Notes: generated from the letters alone by a model not told the origin. A stretch of 64,000 nucleotides of DNA from CAWBRT01 sp963814745 (GCA_963814745.1 CAWFEA010000004.1:620001-684000); one strand, 5' to 3'; shown: positions 34,772 to 45,236, counted from the first letter of the stretch. Translations and numbers: made by a program.

Positions 34772-37417
34772 TTACTGCGCCAGCAAGTTGCCGTAAACCT
34801 GAACTTCGTAAATGCCAATCCAGTTTGTGCCGTCAGCGGCGACGCGTAAGCGACGGTACTGGTCATGCACGGGCACGACGGATTGGGCCGCATTCGGGAA
34901 TCCTCCCTGCGCTATGATGTCCCAAGTCGTTCCAATTTGCTTCTGTCCATAGAGTCGCCAGGAGTTGATGCAGAGAGAATTGGTCCCGAAGGACCCCCAG
35001 ACGATGCTGACCTGATCGATATAGGCGTTTTTGCCGGGATCGAGCGTGTAGTCGTTGTGCGGACCACCGGGGTTGGCGAGTGTGTTGTCATTGCCGTCCA
35101 CGAGATTGCTGGCCGGACCGAAATCATTGATCGACGTCTGTTCCTCAAGGTTCGAGGCGGCGGTAACTTGCAAAGGAATGGAGGCAGCGGCTTCGAGCTC
35201 GTACATGCCAATCCAATTCTGCGAGGAGGCGGCAATCCGCAACTGCAATGCGTAGGTGTCCAGGTTGACCGTGCTGGTCTCAGCGCCTGGGAAGCCGCCT
35301 TGAGCCAGCGTCTGCCAACTGCCTGTGGTGGTTGTCCTGCCGTAAAGCGTCCAGTTCTGGATATAGACGGGGCTAGAGCCGAAATATCCCCAGTTCAGCC
35401 AGACAGCACTGACGTGAGCGAGATTTCCCAGATCTACCCCATAATCGAAGTTTACCCCGCCGGGGTATGCTAAAGTCCGCAGCTTACCGTTAACGAGCGC
35501 CGCGGCCCCATATCCTCGGGCGATGCTGTACACCGGGCTCTCTGGTACAAGGGACGAGGCAGTGGCTCCCTCGTAGACCGGCCTGCCGAGGAGTTGAATT
35601 GTGCCTCCGGCCGTCGTTGAGAAGACCGACTGGTCTCCTGTGCCGAGCAGTGGGAGAATCATCTTGCCTGACCACTCGGTGGTTGCCGGACTCAGCAGCC
35701 AATCGAAGTTCAAAGAAACGGGTTCGCGCTTCGCCAGTGACCAGGTAGTGAGACCCGTGTCGTTGGCTGACCAGGACATAGTAGCACCGAGGGTCATGTA
35801 ACCCGGGGCCGGTGCCACGGCTTGGAGAATGCCACCACTCTGCTGCTCTTGCCATAACGTTGGGCTGACCGTAGACGGGCCGTAAGCCAGCCAGGGATAG
35901 AACACCAGGGGAGCCCGAAGAGTGGCCTCCAAATTGGCGACCGATGATTCCGGAGGCACTGTCATGTTCTGAACAAGGGGAAGCGACATTCCAAGCGGCG
36001 CCGGCCCATCGCCCCAGACTTCGACCCGAATGCTCAGGTTGCGAGGTTGGGCATCCGGGCTGCCGTCTGTGTAAATTAGGTTGTTCACGGCGCCGGGAAT
36101 GAGAGCGGGGAAGAAAGCTTTCGAGAACTGAAGGTTAGAAGTGATCTTGAGGGATGAGATGCTGGCGCTTCCGGTCGCCTGGATTTTGATGTAGCCGGAG
36201 TATGCCCCGCGAGCGACGCTGGTCAGATTGAGGCTTGCGTTTTGAAAGCCGCCGGCAGGAATGATGATAAAGAAAGGAAGCGACCACTTGACCCCATCCG
36301 GGGAGAAGTACACCTTGAGCGCCGAGTTGGATGATCCGAGGGAGAAGGCGCCATCGAGTTGCAGGTCGAATGCCGGATTGGGCCAGTTCTGTTGAAGGAT
36401 AATGTCGCCCGATGCGCCCGTGGTTGAAAGTGCGGCTCCCGAACTGGTCTCGGACACCGCCATGCCGGTGACGCTGTATACTTGCGAACTCCACTGGGGG
36501 TTGGAGAAATCAACTGTTTGGATCAGGGTTGCGGAAGTCACCGCCTGTGGACCAAAGCCGTAGCCGCCTTCATAACCGTGGATGAGGTCAGCGATTATGT
36601 TTTCCGAGTAGAGGAGAAGGAGTTGGCCGGGAGCAAGCGCGTAGGTTGGTGCGGCATAGGTGCTGCTGGAGAAGTTTGGGGTTGCATACTCGATGGTTGC
36701 GGTCGCGTAGAGGTTTTCCATGAATTGCGTTGTGTAGCCGACCGGGTCCAGTCCGTTTGCGCCCGCGCCGGTCGCAATCAAGGACGGATCTGCGACTATC
36801 ATGGCCACACTTGCGACGGTGCCGTCTGGAGTGGTATAGAAGACGCGGTGATCGGCATCGTACATGTGCCAACTTCCCTCATAGTAGACCTCAGCGACAG
36901 TATGCCCAGGTAAAAGGTAGACAACGCGGGACTGGAAACCCTCGACACACCAAACCCAGGCGAGAAGCGAGGCTGCCTGGTCGCAGCACCCGAATCCGTA
37001 GCCGCGAAGAAGACGCCATGGTATTGTGGCCTCATAGGCGTTCTCGTAAGGCGAAACGGCCCAACAAACATGAAACATATGCGCAAGCACGTACTGCCAT
37101 CCGGCTTCAGCAAGCGCCTGCCCGGAACTGCTGCCTTGAGCTTGCAACCAAGCCAGGATTGCCTGCGACGTTGTCGCCGGCGAACTGCCCATCATGTCAA
37201 CCTCGGGCATGAGCACCGGTTGCGATCCTGTGTTTTGGATTGAGATGGTTGCGTTGTCAAAGTGCCGAACCGAGGAAAGATCCAGTTGAAATTGGGCGTT
37301 GTTGACCTGAACCGTGGATTGTGCCAGTGCCAGTACTTGTCCGGAAGCGGGAGCCGTGGCAATTAGAGACAGTAAAACCACTGCGCCACTCAGCACCGCA
37401 AATCCGCGACTCATCAT
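34772..37417 (-). CDS. Secreted transglutaminase-like protein with discoidin-like repeats (copy 1)
   Basis: An 881-residue exported protein. The start ATGATG at 37417 follows GGAGAG and a GTG that could also serve. The signal peptide is in MMSRGFAVLSGAVVLLSL to SGQ. Residues about 100-220 carry a transglutaminase-like triad: Cys in GYGFGCCDQAASLLAWVW, His in LPGHTVAEVYY, Asp in HMYDADHRVFY. Two C-terminal F5/8 type C-like units follow, each with the INSWRLYGQ or IQNWTLYGR and NWIGMYELEA or NWIGIYEVQV pattern. It is a tandem paralogue of the next gene upstream. Cell-surface or matrix protein processing or sugar binding is inferred. Confidence 0.75.
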   Translation of the reverse strand: MMSRGFAVLSGAVVLLSLIATAPASGQVLALAQSTVQVNNAQFQLDLSSVRHFDNATISIQNTGSQPVLMPEVDMMGSSPATTSQAILAWLQAQGSSSGQALAEAGWQYVLAHMFHVCWAVSPYENAYEATIPWRLLRGYGFGCCDQAASLLAWVWCVEGFQSRVVYLLPGHTVAEVYYEGSWHMYDADHRVFYTTPDGTVASVAMIVADPSLIATGAGANGLDPVGYTTQFMENLYATATIEYATPNFSSSTYAAPTYALAPGQLLLLYSENIIADLIHGYEGGYGFGPQAVTSATLIQTVDFSNPQWSSQVYSVTGMAVSETSSGAALSTTGASGDIILQQNWPNPAFDLQLDGAFSLGSSNSALKVYFSPDGVKWSLPFFIIIPAGGFQNASLNLTSVARGAYSGYIKIQATGSASISSLKITSNLQFSKAFFPALIPGAVNNLIYTDGSPDAQPRNLSIRVEVWGDGPAPLGMSLPLVQNMTVPPESSVANLEATLRAPLVFYPWLAYGPSTVSPTLWQEQQSGGILQAVAPAPGYMTLGATMSWSANDTGLTTWSLAKREPVSLNFDWLLSPATTEWSGKMILPLLGTGDQSVFSTTAGGTIQLLGRPVYEGATASSLVPESPVYSIARGYGAAALVNGKLRTLAYPGGVNFDYGVDLGNLAHVSAVWLNWGYFGSSPVYIQNWTLYGRTTTTGSWQTLAQGGFPGAETSTVNLDTYALQLRIAASSQNWIGMYELEAAASIPLQVTAASNLEEQTSINDFGPASNLVDGNDNTLANPGGPHNDYTLDPGKNAYIDQVSIVWGSFGTNSLCINSWRLYGQKQIGTTWDIIAQGGFPNAAQSVVPVHDQYRRLRVAADGTNWIGIYEVQVYGNLLAQ

Positions 37418-37774
37418 GTCAGTCACTCTCTCCAGTGCACGCCAGCGGTTAGCTGGACAGCCGGGACGGTCATCGGGAAACCCAAACTCGTGATAGCGCG
37501 CAAGGTGTTGCCAGAGACAGATCGTCGTAAGAGCCCGGCATGAACCGTGAGGATAACGGCAGTAAACGCCCGTGCGCAGCGCACGGCTATTGATCCAAAA
37601 CAACACCGCCGCCCATGCCCGCTTACACCACTTGGTTTTCTTTCCAATCGGCGTACAGGTCGGGAGCGACGAGTTCATCAAAAAACTGCCGCTCGCGTTC
37701 CTGACGCCGGTGAGCATTGCCATTGAAATACCTGCAGGTGTGCTTGTATTCTCGCGCAAGAATAGGGAAAACGA
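37418..37774. other. Spacer between the tandem secreted-protein genes
   Basis: About 360 bp containing the promoter region of copy 1. The frame of copy 1 stays open upstream to 37759, but those residues have no signal peptide or family character. No other gene is seen. Confidence 0.4.
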
Positions 37775-40418
37775 CTATTGCGTTAGCAGGTTGCCGTAGA
37801 CCTGCACCTCGTAAGCGCCGATGAAGTTTGCGCCGTCGGCGGCGAGGCGCAAACGACGATAGTTGGTACGCACTGGGATCGTGGACTCGGTTGCACCGGG
37901 AAACCCGCCACGCGCTATCAGCGTCCAGGTAGTGCCGACGAACGGCTGACCGTAAAGGCGCCACGAATTCACGTATAGCTGGCTTGTTCCGAAGTAGCCC
38001 CAAACGACTTGAACCCGGTCTACATAGAAGTTATTTCCAGGGTCAAGGGTGTAGTCAATGTGATTGCCACCGGGATAGGCAAGGGTGTGGTCATTGCCAT
38101 CTACCAGCGCGCTTGCCCTGCCCAGGTCATAAAGATTTGGATCTTCCCATACATTGGTCGTTGCGGTCACGGGCACGAGGGGTGAGGCGACCACTTGCGC
38201 TTCGTACATGCCAATCCAATTCGTGCTGCTGGCGGTGATGCGCAACTGCGAAACTACGCTGTCCAACTCCAGGGTGGTGGTTTCGGCCGCCGGGAACCCA
38301 CCTTGCGCTAAGACCTGCCAAGGAGCGGACGAACCATTCCTGCCATAAAGGACCCAATTCTGGATGTATGCGGGATTCGCGCCATAACTACCCCACAACA
38401 GCGAAGCCGCGGACACGTGGGCGACAGTGCCGAGATCGATGAGATAGTCGAATTGCGTACTAGCGGGATATGCCAGGCTCCGCAGGTTGCCGTCCATGAG
38501 ATGTTGCGCTCCGTACCCCATGGCAATGCTGAAGATGGGATTTTCGGGCACAAGCGAGGTCACGGTGGCGTTTTTGAAGAGCGGCCTGCCCAACAGACTG
38601 ATGGTCCCGCCCAGACTGGTAGAGAGAATGAACTGGTCGCCAGTCGAAAGGGACTCAGCCATGGCTCCACTTGAGAACGTGGTTCTTGGCGGCTGAATCC
38701 AGTCGAAGTTCAGTGAAACCGGCTCACGCTTGGCCAGAGACCAACTGATCGGCCCCGGGTTGCGGGTGTTCCAAGTAAGGTTTGCGCCCGTGACGAGGTA
38801 ATTGCCGGGAGTGGTTGCCGCGGCCTGGAGCACGTCGCCGTTCTGCTGAGCCTGCCACAAGGTGGCGCTGGCGGTCGAACTGCCGTATGCAAGCCAGGGA
38901 TAGAAAACCTCTGGGCTTCGCAAGATTGATTCCAGGTTGCTGACCGAGGACGAAGCCGGTACGGTCATGTTTTGCGTGAGGGGCACCGTCATGCCGAGAG
39001 GCGTCGGTGCGTCGCTGTAAACAGCGACTTTCACGTTAATGTCTCGCGACTGCGCATCCGCACTGGCATCGCGATAGATGAGGTCATTTACCGACCCCGG
39101 CGTCAAGGTGGGGATGCTGCTCTTGGAAATCTGCACGTTGGAAGTGAGTTTGAGAGAAGAGATGCGCACCGCGCCCGGTGCGCCGGTGACCTGGATTTTC
39201 ACATACCACGAGTACATGCCCCGGGTGACGCTAGTCAGGTTGAGGCTCCCGGGCTGGAATGCGCCAACAGGCGTGTTGATAACAAAGTAGGCCGACTGCC
39301 AGTTAATGTCGTCCGGCGAAACGTAAACCTTAATTGTAGTGCTCGCCGACGCCCGATAGAACTGGCCGTCGAGCTGAAGGTCGAAAAGCCGGGCTGGGCG
39401 AGTCTCTATACAGTACGATAGTACCACTGTTTGCCGTGTTTGCCAGCACGGTTTGAGAGTCGATTGTACTTACGGCCATACCGGATGTGCTAAGAACGCC
39501 CAATTTCCAGTTTGGGTCGTTGAAATTGATGGTACGAATCAGGGTTGCCGACGACACGAACGATGGCGCGACATGAAAGCCTGCGCCATATATGACGTCG
39601 GCGGTGATATTCTCCGAATACATCACCAACGATTCGTTGTAGGAAAGCGTGTACGTGGGGTCATTCCACCAGCTCAATGACCAGTTAGGCGTGGTATAAG
39701 TGGGATCAGCGTTCGCGTATAACTCCTCCATTAACGCGGTGGCCATGCCGATTGGATCAAGTCCGTCCGGACCAGCGGCCTGAGCCACAAGAGTGGGGTT
39801 CGCCATTATCTGCGCGACGCTCGCAACAGTTCCATCGGGGTTCAGATAGAAGACGCGGTGGTTGGAGTCGTACATGTGCCACGCATTATCGTAGTAGACC
39901 TCGGCGACAACATGCCCCGGCAAGGTTACAACGCGTGAGGAAAATCCGGAAAGGTGCCACAGCCACGCAAGGGGATACGCCTCCTGATCGCAACCACCGA
40001 AGCCGTATCCTCGAAATAATCGCCAGGGAATTCTGGTTTCGTAGTAGCCCTCAAAAGGCGCCGATAATGCATACATCTGGGCGAACAATTGACCGTTCAC
40101 GTATTGCCACGCTGCTTCCGCTAGCGCGGGGGCTGAACTGCCGCCTTGTGCCTGCAGCCACCCCAGAATTGCAGCCGAGTTCGTGCCCGGCGGGGCATTG
40201 GCCGCGGTCACTTCCGGCATGATGACCGGACTAGCGCCGGTGTTCTCTAGCGTGACGGTTGTCAAATTGAACTGTGGGACCGAGGAAAGGTCCAGTTGAA
40301 ACTGGGTATTGTTGACCTTGACCGTGGGCTGCACCTGTTGTCCGAACGCGAGCGTCGCGGCAACTACAGACAACAAAACCGCTGCGCCACTTAGCACGGC
40401 GGATCTGCGACTCATCAT
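37775..40418 (-). pseudogene. Secreted transglutaminase-like protein with discoidin-like repeats (copy 2), frameshifted
   Basis: The N-terminal part runs from MMSRRSAVLSGAAVLLSV through a triad like that of copy 1 (GYGFGGCDQEAYPLAWLW, LPGHVVAEVYY, HMYDSNHRVFY). It goes out of frame at the A4 tract 39384-39387; one base too many there separates SPSPAF from FDLQLDGQF. The C-terminal 540 residues are in good frame and carry the same two discoidin-like units. Copy 1 reads through the same point without a break, which fixes the indel. Total length matches copy 1 (about 880 residues). Confidence 0.75.
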
Positions 40419-40507
40419 GTCAGTCACTTTCTCCGGTGCACACCAGCACGGTCATATGGACATCTGGGGCGGCCATGGCTGCGATATCTCCCGGGACTGC
40501 TGGGTGC

Positions 40508-41749
40508 TCAGTTCACCGGGTAAATGTAAACCGCGGCAGTTCGCCGCGGAAGCGTCACTTCGGACTTGCTGGCAGTATCGGAGACGCGGTCGCCGACGTA
40601 CAGGCGCACATTGGCGGGAATGAGCACCCGAATGGGCGAATCAGAAATGTTGGCGATCGCCGCACCATGCTCAAACTTGCGGGAGATGCGGTCCGAGCCA
40701 AGCATCCCTTCCATCGATGCCGCCGGCGTGCCTAAATCGAACGGAACTCCAGGCAGAAACGCACCGAAATGTCCGCCCTCTTTTTCGGTCCCCTGCTCGC
40801 TTTCGCCTACGTTGGCGGTCCACTCCAGTCCGAAAATTCTTGCGATCACAAAAGAGTACAAAGCCTCGCCGCGGTCCAGCGGATAAGAGAGCGCTATAAC
40901 TTTTCGGCGCTTCGCGTCTAGAATCTTGAAACCGGTCACTATGCTGCGCTGCCACCAGTCGTGCTCCCGGCCGCGGTAGGAGGTGTAGCCAAAGCTTTCC
41001 CAGAGCACATAGTCTGAAAGATCCCAGAGATTACCATACTTGCCTGTGCCCATCCGGTCGGCCCAACCCAGGCTGCCAGGGTTGGTTATGAGAACCGCCG
41101 TAGGCGAGATTGCCTTCAGTTTCTGACGAACCTGCGCAAGTAATTCCAGCCAGGCGTCATCGCCGCGTGCGCCAGGCAACAGATGGGCGTGAGTTCGGGA
41201 GGCGCAGTACGTATGCGCGGCCGGATCTGGGTAGGTATTGTTAACGAAAAGGCCGTCATAATGGCGGTTCAACATCGTCTCATTCAGAAAGGCGATTGCA
41301 CGCTCGTGAACTACCTTACTGTTAGGACACAGCACATAGCGGTCCGTTCCGAAGATGCTTGTCAAAAACTCATCGCCATCCCAGACACCGACGTTTGGCA
41401 GGTCAGATTGGTCCTTGAGAAAGGGTTGGCCCAGTTTGCTCTGATAGAAAGTAACGTAGCGAAGCACGCGAGCGCCACTATGCTGCGCGCTCTTCACTTC
41501 CGACGGCGCCAGTCCGATGACGACTTGCGGTCGGGCAAGTTTTTCAAATGTTGTCTGCTCTTTCCAGGGTTCATACCAGAATGCAAACTTCGGATGTGCT
41601 ACCTGCTGCCCCGCGAGTTGTTCCGAGTGGGCCGGCATCGCGGCGAAACGCCCCGTGGAAACGCAAAAGAACAGTATCAATGCAGTGGCAAAAAGGTACG
41701 GTCGCCAATCGCGGCCCGGTACGAATGCGCGTTGTTGGTTAGTACGCAT
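40508..41749 (-). CDS. TIM-barrel glycoside-hydrolase-like protein (GHL15-like), membrane-anchored or secreted
   Basis: A 413-residue protein with an N-terminal hydrophobic segment (residues 17-38) that is a signal peptide or anchor. The body has FAFWYEPWKEQTT, RVLRYVTFYQS, HYDGLFVNNTYPDP, ITNPGSLGWADRMGTG and YVLWESFGYTS, giving acidic residues at strand ends as expected for a glycoside-hydrolase barrel. A small beta domain closes the C-terminus. It may trim the exported polysaccharide. The ATG overlaps the sugar transferase stop by 11 bases. A 5'-truncated homologue is at 24802-25931. Confidence 0.75.
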   Translation of the reverse strand: MRTNQQRAFVPGRDWRPYLFATALILFFCVSTGRFAAMPAHSEQLAGQQVAHPKFAFWYEPWKEQTTFEKLARPQVVIGLAPSEVKSAQHSGARVLRYVTFYQSKLGQPFLKDQSDLPNVGVWDGDEFLTSIFGTDRYVLCPNSKVVHERAIAFLNETMLNRHYDGLFVNNTYPDPAAHTYCASRTHAHLLPGARGDDAWLELLAQVRQKLKAISPTAVLITNPGSLGWADRMGTGKYGNLWDLSDYVLWESFGYTSYRGREHDWWQRSIVTGFKILDAKRRKVIALSYPLDRGEALYSFVIARIFGLEWTANVGESEQGTEKEGGHFGAFLPGVPFDLGTPAASMEGMLGSDRISRKFEHGAAIANISDSPIRVLIPANVRLYVGDRVSDTASKSEVTLPRRTAAVYIYPVN

Positions 41750-43124
41750 TTCTCCCTAAGAGCCCCCGTAGCATCGTCAGAAATATGATCTGCAGATCGA
41801 ATCCCAAGCTCCAATTCTGCAAGTAATACAGGTCATGCGCCAGCCGCTCGGAAATTGAAGAATCGCCACGCAGGCCATTCACCTGCGCCCAGCCGGTAAT
41901 TCCCACCTTGAGTTGATGGCGCGAATGATAGGTGCGCAACTCCTTGCCGAATTTGCTCACGTAGTATGGCCGTTCAGGGCGCGGCCCCACGACGCTCATG
42001 TCGCCTTTCAATACATTCAAGAACTGCGGCAACTCGTCCAGGCTGGTTTTGCGCAAAAGACTTCCGAAGACAGTGCACCTCGGGTCGTTCTCGACCGTCC
42101 ATCGCACGTCGGAATCCGCGCCCACGCCCGTCTTCATCGTTCTGAACTTGTACATGCGGAATAAGCGCCCGTTCAGACCTACGCGTTGCTGGACAAACAG
42201 CACTGGCCCGGGCGAGGTGATACGAATGATCGCGGCAATGGTCAGGCTCACGGGCGCCGTCACGATAAGGGCAACACTGGCGAAAGCCAGATCGAACGCG
42301 CGCTTGAGCAACAGATAAATCAGCGATTCCGAGGGACCGGGGTGCAGGTCCAGCATTTGCAAGTCATCAAATCGGAACATATTGCCTTCCAGCTGCACGC
42401 TATCTCCCAGGTCGAGCACCGCCCGCACCGGGATGGGCAGCGAGCTCAGTGACTCGCGGATGGCGGCCAGTTCAGGCAACCGTTCGGGGGGAAGGGCGAC
42501 GACGATATCATCGATTTCCGAACCGAAGGCCAAGGACTTGACTTGGTTGAACTCAATAATTTCCTCATCTTTTACTGCGACGATTTGCCTGTCGAGAGGC
42601 ACGTAGCCGAAGATCGAGCAACGCAGGATCCGGCTGTGAGAAAGCCGTTCGGCGATTCGTGTCGCAAATTCGTCGGCTCCGATGACCAGGACATGAAGGT
42701 GCTCGCCCGATGCAATTCTCTGTTTGTGCATTATGCGGGCAAACGCCAGCGTCGCAATCGTAAGCAACACCTGGCAGATGCAAGTAACGACGAGAAAGAG
42801 GCGTGAAAACGAAAACGGACGCCAAAAAAACAGGAGAGCCAACAAGATGACGTACGTCACGGCGCAGGCGCGGATTCCCGCAAAGCGCATGTAGGTGCGC
42901 GCCATAACGTGCTGCATTGAACCGACGCCATAATGCTCGATCGCGATGCTCCAGACGACCATGGCCAGGAGCAACAGAAAAAGGTAGTTGACGTGTTGGT
43001 CCCTGTCCAGCTCGCCATGCAGGATGACGAATCGAATGATCGCGGCAAGGAAAAATGAAAACAATGGCAGCAACAGAATCACCCCGCGAAGCAGAAAACT
43101 TCGATACCTCAAAAGCCGTTTCAT
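41739..43124 (-). CDS. Initiating polyprenyl-phosphate sugar-1-phosphate transferase (WbaP/WcaJ-like)
   Basis: A 461-residue enzyme that starts repeat-unit assembly by moving a sugar phosphate onto undecaprenyl phosphate. The N-terminus has about four to five membrane helices and a central nucleotide-fold domain. The C-terminal catalytic domain has KRAFDLAFASVALIV, QQRVGLNGRLFRMYKFRTM, the Asp-Glu pair in RKTSLDELPQFLNVLKGDMS, and VGPRPERPYYV. I prefer the ATG at 43124, which has GGAGG upstream, over the GTG at 43157. It is the key marker that this locus makes a Wzx/Wzy-type polysaccharide. Confidence 0.92.
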   Translation of the reverse strand: MKRLLRYRSFLLRGVILLLPLFSFFLAAIIRFVILHGELDRDQHVNYLFLLLLAMVVWSIAIEHYGVGSMQHVMARTYMRFAGIRACAVTYVILLALLFFWRPFSFSRLFLVVTCICQVLLTIATLAFARIMHKQRIASGEHLHVLVIGADEFATRIAERLSHSRILRCSIFGYVPLDRQIVAVKDEEIIEFNQVKSLAFGSEIDDIVVALPPERLPELAAIRESLSSLPIPVRAVLDLGDSVQLEGNMFRFDDLQMLDLHPGPSESLIYLLLKRAFDLAFASVALIVTAPVSLTIAAIIRITSPGPVLFVQQRVGLNGRLFRMYKFRTMKTGVGADSDVRWTVENDPRCTVFGSLLRKTSLDELPQFLNVLKGDMSVVGPRPERPYYVSKFGKELRTYHSRHQLKVGITGWAQVNGLRGDSSISERLAHDLYYLQNWSLGFDLQIIFLTMLRGLLGRNAY

Positions 43125-43244
43125 CAGATTCCTCCACCGAACAGCGTGGCTATACACCGCGATAGCGAGATTTCCGAGTGGGTCAAAACTGCTGAATTAA
43201 TGGTCTGGACAGGACTGTTGCAACAAGCATGGCAGCGATAACGT

Positions 43245-45233
43245 CTACGCGAGTTGCGCTGCGAGCGAGGGGCTTGCACAGGGCCCAGATTCGCGAGCAA
43301 CCGACTTACGCCACGCCTGCAACATAAGGACATTCCACAACTGGTATTGCCAGTCGCGAGTGCCGGCGAGATGCTCGTTCCAAAGGCGGCGCACCGCTTG
43401 CACATTCAAGATGCCGTCGTCCTTGAGTCGGCTGGGATCCAGCAGATCTTCGGCCCAATCGCGCAACGGAACGCGCAGCCACTTGCCAACGGGAATGCCA
43501 AAACCCATTTTCGGACGGTCGAAAAATTCGCGCGGTACATACTTTTCGAGCACCTGTCTTAGTACCCATTTGCTTTGGCCGTTTCGTATCTTCAGCGAGA
43601 GCGGCAACCGCCAGGCAAATTCCACGACGCGGTGGTCGAGCAACGGAACGCGCGCCTCCAAGCCGACGGCCATGCTGGCGCGATCGACTTTCACCAGAAT
43701 ATCGTCGGGCAAATAGGTGATCAGGTCGAGGGCCTGCATCTGCGAAATGTAATCGGGCAAGGCACTCCAGCCATTCGACGTTTGGAAAACGCTGATCGGC
43801 TCCGTCGCTCCTGGAACCATGTCAGCGGGATTGCGGAAATGCGAAATAAAGTCACAATAGAACGCCGCCCGGTCGTAGATCGTCATCAATCGAGCACATT
43901 TGTTTACCTTTTCTCCAAATGTGCTGTAGTTATTGTGAGCCGGAAGCACTCGCGCCAGCGGGAGGGTCGCCGCATCCCAGGTTGCCGGCGGAATCGCGCC
44001 CAGGGTTCTGCCTAGAGCCGCCCGCACGGGCCGAGGAATAAACTGGAGATTACGCCAGACCTTGTCAACCCAGAAATAACGCGTGTACCCGGCGAACAAT
44101 TCGTCGCCGCCATCGCCGGAGAGGCTCACCGTTACATGCTTGCGCGTCAACTGAGACACCAGGAATGTCGGCAACTGAGATGAGTCGGCAAACGGTTCGT
44201 CGTAGAGGCCGGCGATCATTGGAATCGTGTCTTGCGCCTCACGAGGGGTAACGTAAAGCTCCGTGTGATCGGTCCCCAGATGGTTCGCGATCCGGGCTGC
44301 GTAGCCGGCCTCGTTATATTCCAGCTCGGCGAAACCGATGGAAAAAGTCCGTATCGGACGAGCGCTCTGGGCTTGCATCAGCGCGACCACCAGCGCGGAA
44401 TCGATTCCGCCTGAAAGGAACGCGCCCAGCGGAACATCCGAGATCATTCGCAGACCGACAGCGGATTTCAGCAGTCCACGCAGGTCCTCAACGGCCTCGG
44501 CGGGGGTGCCAGGGTAGGATTGTCGCTGCCCCGCCAATGCCACCTCAGTGCCTGACCAGTATCTTCCGATTTCGATTTCACGCTTCCGAGGATCAGAAAA
44601 ACATGCGATGGCGCCGGCCGGGAGTTTGTAAACGCCATGATAGATCGTATGCGGGGCGGGGATGTAGTTGTGCCGCAGGTAGGCCGAGATGGCGTCGCGG
44701 TCGATAGCGCAGCTGAAGTCCGGATGCCGCCGCATCGATCTAAGTTCGGAGCCGAAAAGCAGCGATGCGCCGCTCCATCCGTAATACAGCGGTTTGATTC
44801 CAACGCGGTCGCGCACCAGGTACAACCGGCGTTCCTGCCGATCCCATAGAGCGAAGGCGAACATGCCCACGAACCGTCGCACGGCGGCATTCAATCCCCA
44901 CGCCTCGACCGCTGCAAGGATAACTTCGGTATCCGAGTGGCCGCGCCAGGCAACGCCAGGCAGTTGCTTACGGAGTTCCTCGAAGTTGTACACCTCGCCA
45001 TTGAAGACAATGACGTACCTGCCGTTCGGCGAAAGCATCGGCTGATGGCCCAGTGGCGATAAGTCGAGAATCGAGAGTCGCCGGTGCCCCAGGGCGATTC
45101 CGCAACCCGCATCGGTCCACAGTCCGCCGTCGTCGGGCCCGCGATGCAAGATCGCCTGGGTCATCGGCTCGAGCTTACTTACCAGTTCCTCAGCGTTCGC
45201 CGGAGCGGACCAGAATCCAGTAATACCGCACAT
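43245..45233 (-). CDS. asnB: Glutamine-hydrolysing asparagine synthetase, AsnB family
   Basis: A 662-residue two-domain enzyme. Cys2 of MCGITGFW is the glutaminase nucleophile. The synthetase domain has the PP-loop LSGGIDSALVVALM near residue 268 and LSGDGGDELFAGYTRYFW. AsnB homologues inside exopolysaccharide clusters often amidate a sugar acid or amino sugar rather than make free asparagine; that is likely here but unproven. It starts 3 bases after the stop of the glycosyltransferase gene, so it is in the same operon. Confidence 0.9.
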   Translation of the reverse strand: MCGITGFWSAPANAEELVSKLEPMTQAILHRGPDDGGLWTDAGCGIALGHRRLSILDLSPLGHQPMLSPNGRYVIVFNGEVYNFEELRKQLPGVAWRGHSDTEVILAAVEAWGLNAAVRRFVGMFAFALWDRQERRLYLVRDRVGIKPLYYGWSGASLLFGSELRSMRRHPDFSCAIDRDAISAYLRHNYIPAPHTIYHGVYKLPAGAIACFSDPRKREIEIGRYWSGTEVALAGQRQSYPGTPAEAVEDLRGLLKSAVGLRMISDVPLGAFLSGGIDSALVVALMQAQSARPIRTFSIGFAELEYNEAGYAARIANHLGTDHTELYVTPREAQDTIPMIAGLYDEPFADSSQLPTFLVSQLTRKHVTVSLSGDGGDELFAGYTRYFWVDKVWRNLQFIPRPVRAALGRTLGAIPPATWDAATLPLARVLPAHNNYSTFGEKVNKCARLMTIYDRAAFYCDFISHFRNPADMVPGATEPISVFQTSNGWSALPDYISQMQALDLITYLPDDILVKVDRASMAVGLEARVPLLDHRVVEFAWRLPLSLKIRNGQSKWVLRQVLEKYVPREFFDRPKMGFGIPVGKWLRVPLRDWAEDLLDPSRLKDDGILNVQAVRRLWNEHLAGTRDWQYQLWNVLMLQAWRKSVARESGPCASPSLAAQLA

Positions 45234-45236
45234 ATC

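Noticed and set aside
37427..37759. An N-terminal extension of secreted protein copy 1
   Set aside because: The ATGATG at 37417 gives a proper signal peptide and matches the start of copy 2; the extension has neither.
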